64,000 nt of DNA. Source: Catonia carolina. Taxonomy: Eukaryota; Arthropoda; Insecta; Hemiptera; Achilidae. The stretch covers positions 189,245,783-189,309,782 of the forward strand of contig JAQMRL010000001.1 in assembly GCA_035578175.1 (NCBI GenBank), in the 5' to 3' direction. The notes beneath the pieces were generated by a model, which was not told where the DNA came from, did no database searches, and was given only the letters and a program-made list of their open reading frames with translations. Within the stretch, counting starts at the first letter, position 1. The number at the start of each line of letters is the position of its first letter. The translations under genes and the position numbers were made by a program. Of this stretch, positions 62,206 to 64,000 are shown piece by piece.

Positions 62206-62675
62206 TCATGGTGAAATTATGAATTTCCTACCTATGAACCTACCAGAATTTTTTGTAAAATATTGAATTTTTCCTAGCTCACTGATAAACCCCAGGTAAA
62301 GCCAAGTGGTACCAGCATGAAGACCAGGTTGAAGCCCTCTTTCAGCATAGTTTGACACAGAAAGGCAGAAGCCACTGCACAATGCTAAAGATATGTTAGT
62401 AGAAAATGCATCACCCTTTTCACCGCTGATTAAAACTATGTTTTCTACATCAATGTCAGATGTGATTAAATTTCTTAAAGATTTGTTCAAATGGAGAAGC
62501 CTCGTGTGGTGAAGACAGGAGAGGCTTCCTTAACCACACCTTCTACAACAGTCTGAGTGGTCAGCCCAAGAACAGTACCCGCTTCAGTATCTGCTACTAC
62601 TATTTTAATAGAAGAAATTTTCATGAATGAAGTTCCCACAAGCTGTAAACCATTGGGCCTTTCAGACAGAGCCAC
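62206..62675 (-). pseudogene. Unrecognised protein-coding relic in two frames
   Basis: Two minus-strand frames join at about 62500 through a frame change. The first (62675 to 62487) reads FMKISSIKIVVADTEAG, then TVVEGVVKEASPVFTTR. The second (62490 to 62206) reads LRNLITSDIDVENIVLISGE, then SLALCSGFCLSVSNYAERGL, then GTTWLYLGF. Composition is protein-like and unlike the flanks. Neither frame has a convincing start (a TAA directly precedes the first). There is a faint resemblance to the proteasome chaperone PSMG3 in the first frame, too weak to name. It is likely a processed or broken gene copy. Confidence 0.35.
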
Positions 62676-62689
62676 TTACGTATAAGTAA

Positions 62690-64000
62690 CCTACATGGCC
62701 ACTTATGTACAAGAAGTTATCAAATTACCCCTTGCGTCATGTCACCTAACATGCCTAAAGTACAGGTTGCACTATACATTGGGTTGTTGCGTTATCTTGT
62801 TCACTTATCATTTTAACAATATTTCTAAAATGTTATGTATTACTTACTTTTATGTATTATATTTTATGTGTTATACTACTTTTATGTATTTTTATGTTAT
62901 TTGTGTCTATGTGGTGTATGTTGGGCTCAGCGGCTGACTGTTTTCTAGTGAAGAAAGAATGACTATGTTAAGTTATAATGGTGCAGTATATTGAGACGAT
63001 ATTCTATTGCTGTTCTACTGTACCACCTCGCATCCTTGTGACCATCCATAGCAGTGGGTGGAGACAATGGGGTGTAGGGGAGTTTGGGAGCCCCCAAAAA
63101 AAAAATCAACCATTCTTGAGATATCAATTTAGAAAAAAAGGCAGATATGAAAATAAAATGGGATGTCTATTAAGACAAATGTTTTTTGTTTACTCTTATG
63201 CCCTGAATCACGTCATACTGTTGAGTTATTACACTCTACATTATGATTCTTCACTTTTAAAAATTTACTTCACTTTAAAAAGTTGCGATAAACTGCATTT
63301 AAAAAAATTTTAATACTTAATTGATGAAACATTTTATGTACAGTATTCAAGAGTTCCTTTCTAAATAAAAACTACTTCAAACTTATTTACGTAGTAGTAA
63401 TAAAAAGGTTAATATAAATTGGTAAGTAATAGATTTAACGTAGTTCAACACATCAAACTTATCAACCTTTATCTTGACATGTCCACTCTGTTTTTGGATT
63501 CTTTTGGAGCAAGTAATAAAAATATAAGTCAAGTTATATTTGCCACTTTGTACATAAAATAATTACTAATAAATTTTTAGTCCCAGCAGGTAAGTTGACC
63601 CTACTTTTTCTAAAAACATTTTGTCTAAAAATTAGACTTGTACTCGTACATTGCATTTTATGGTAATTTGAATTTTTCAGCTGTTTTTGCAGTATTAGTT
63701 AAATAGTCAATAATTACATTTTATGTATTTAGTGTAAGAATATTTATTACACCAGTTATAATTTTGTCTATTAGTGTCATTTAGGGTGTAAGCCTGCTAT
63801 GATGTGAGGGATGATAATAAATCAATAATTCTTTTATGTGCATTTTTGCCCTAAAATACAGTAAGATGTATTTGAAAAATTGATTGTATGAAGATCAGAG
63901 CCCCTCCCCCATGAATTCCCTAGGTATCACTTACTTGCCTATTTTAAATATAATTAGTAAATATAAGAGTTGAGGAAAGTCTAATCAAAATCTTAACACC
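62690..64000. other. Intergenic, diverged repeat at 63285-63545
   Basis: Blocks 'ttgatgaaacattttatgta', 'ttcctttctaaata' and 'tatcttgacatgtcca' match 4840-5300 in the same order. The remaining sequence shows no gene; the 111-codon frame at 62978-63313 has no recognisable domain. Confidence 0.4.

Noticed and set aside
1..64000. CRISPR array, phage-defence or bacterial operon
   Set aside because: No regularly spaced short repeats, no ribosome-binding-site-led gene runs, and spliced eukaryotic gene structure throughout.

Overview
This window looks like AT-rich, transposon-loaded insect genomic DNA. The evidence is a host gene with small GT-AG exons and kilobase introns, three families of tRNA-derived SINEs, several 5'-truncated non-LTR retrotransposons, and cut-and-paste elements typical of arthropods (mariner, PIF/Harbinger, hAT, pogo-like, Merlin and Mutator-type remnants). 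A hemipteran-like insect is plausible, but the sequence alone does not fix the order. I see no bacterial operon, CRISPR array, rRNA or functional tRNA.

Only one convincing host gene is present. It is a secreted carboxylesterase (alpha/beta hydrolase, COesterase family) on the minus strand, from the ATG at 59661 to the stop at 23789. I assembled it by hand from ten exons (59476-59661, 57549-57692, 51509-51659, 50188-50373, 46707-46903, 43827-43980, 41851-42035, 37304-37442, 34683-34824, 23789-23945). All nine junctions are GT-AG and the phases agree throughout, giving 546 residues. It has a signal peptide, the Ser206/Glu333/His451 triad, and an altered oxyanion hole and nucleophile elbow. A TATA-like box lies about 75 bases upstream of the ATG.

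Region by region: 1-23.3 kb, downstream of the gene, is intergenic and holds foldback repeats, MITEs, two PIF/Harbinger elements that carry MADF-domain exons, a MITE containing a 57-codon open frame, and SINE/LINE debris. From 23.8 to 59.7 kb is the esterase gene. Its introns (1.1 to 10.7 kb) hold nearly every repeat class in the window, including a mariner nested in another repeat, a LINE nested in a Mutator-like gene, a Harbinger with TTA target duplication, and an hAT MITE 22 bases from a splice donor. From 59.7 to 64 kb is the 5' flank, with one SINE and an unrecognised pair of open frames near 62.2-62.7 kb.

The interest of the window lies in the esterase's unusual active-site residues and in clear nested-insertion histories. 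I did not find a new multi-gene system.
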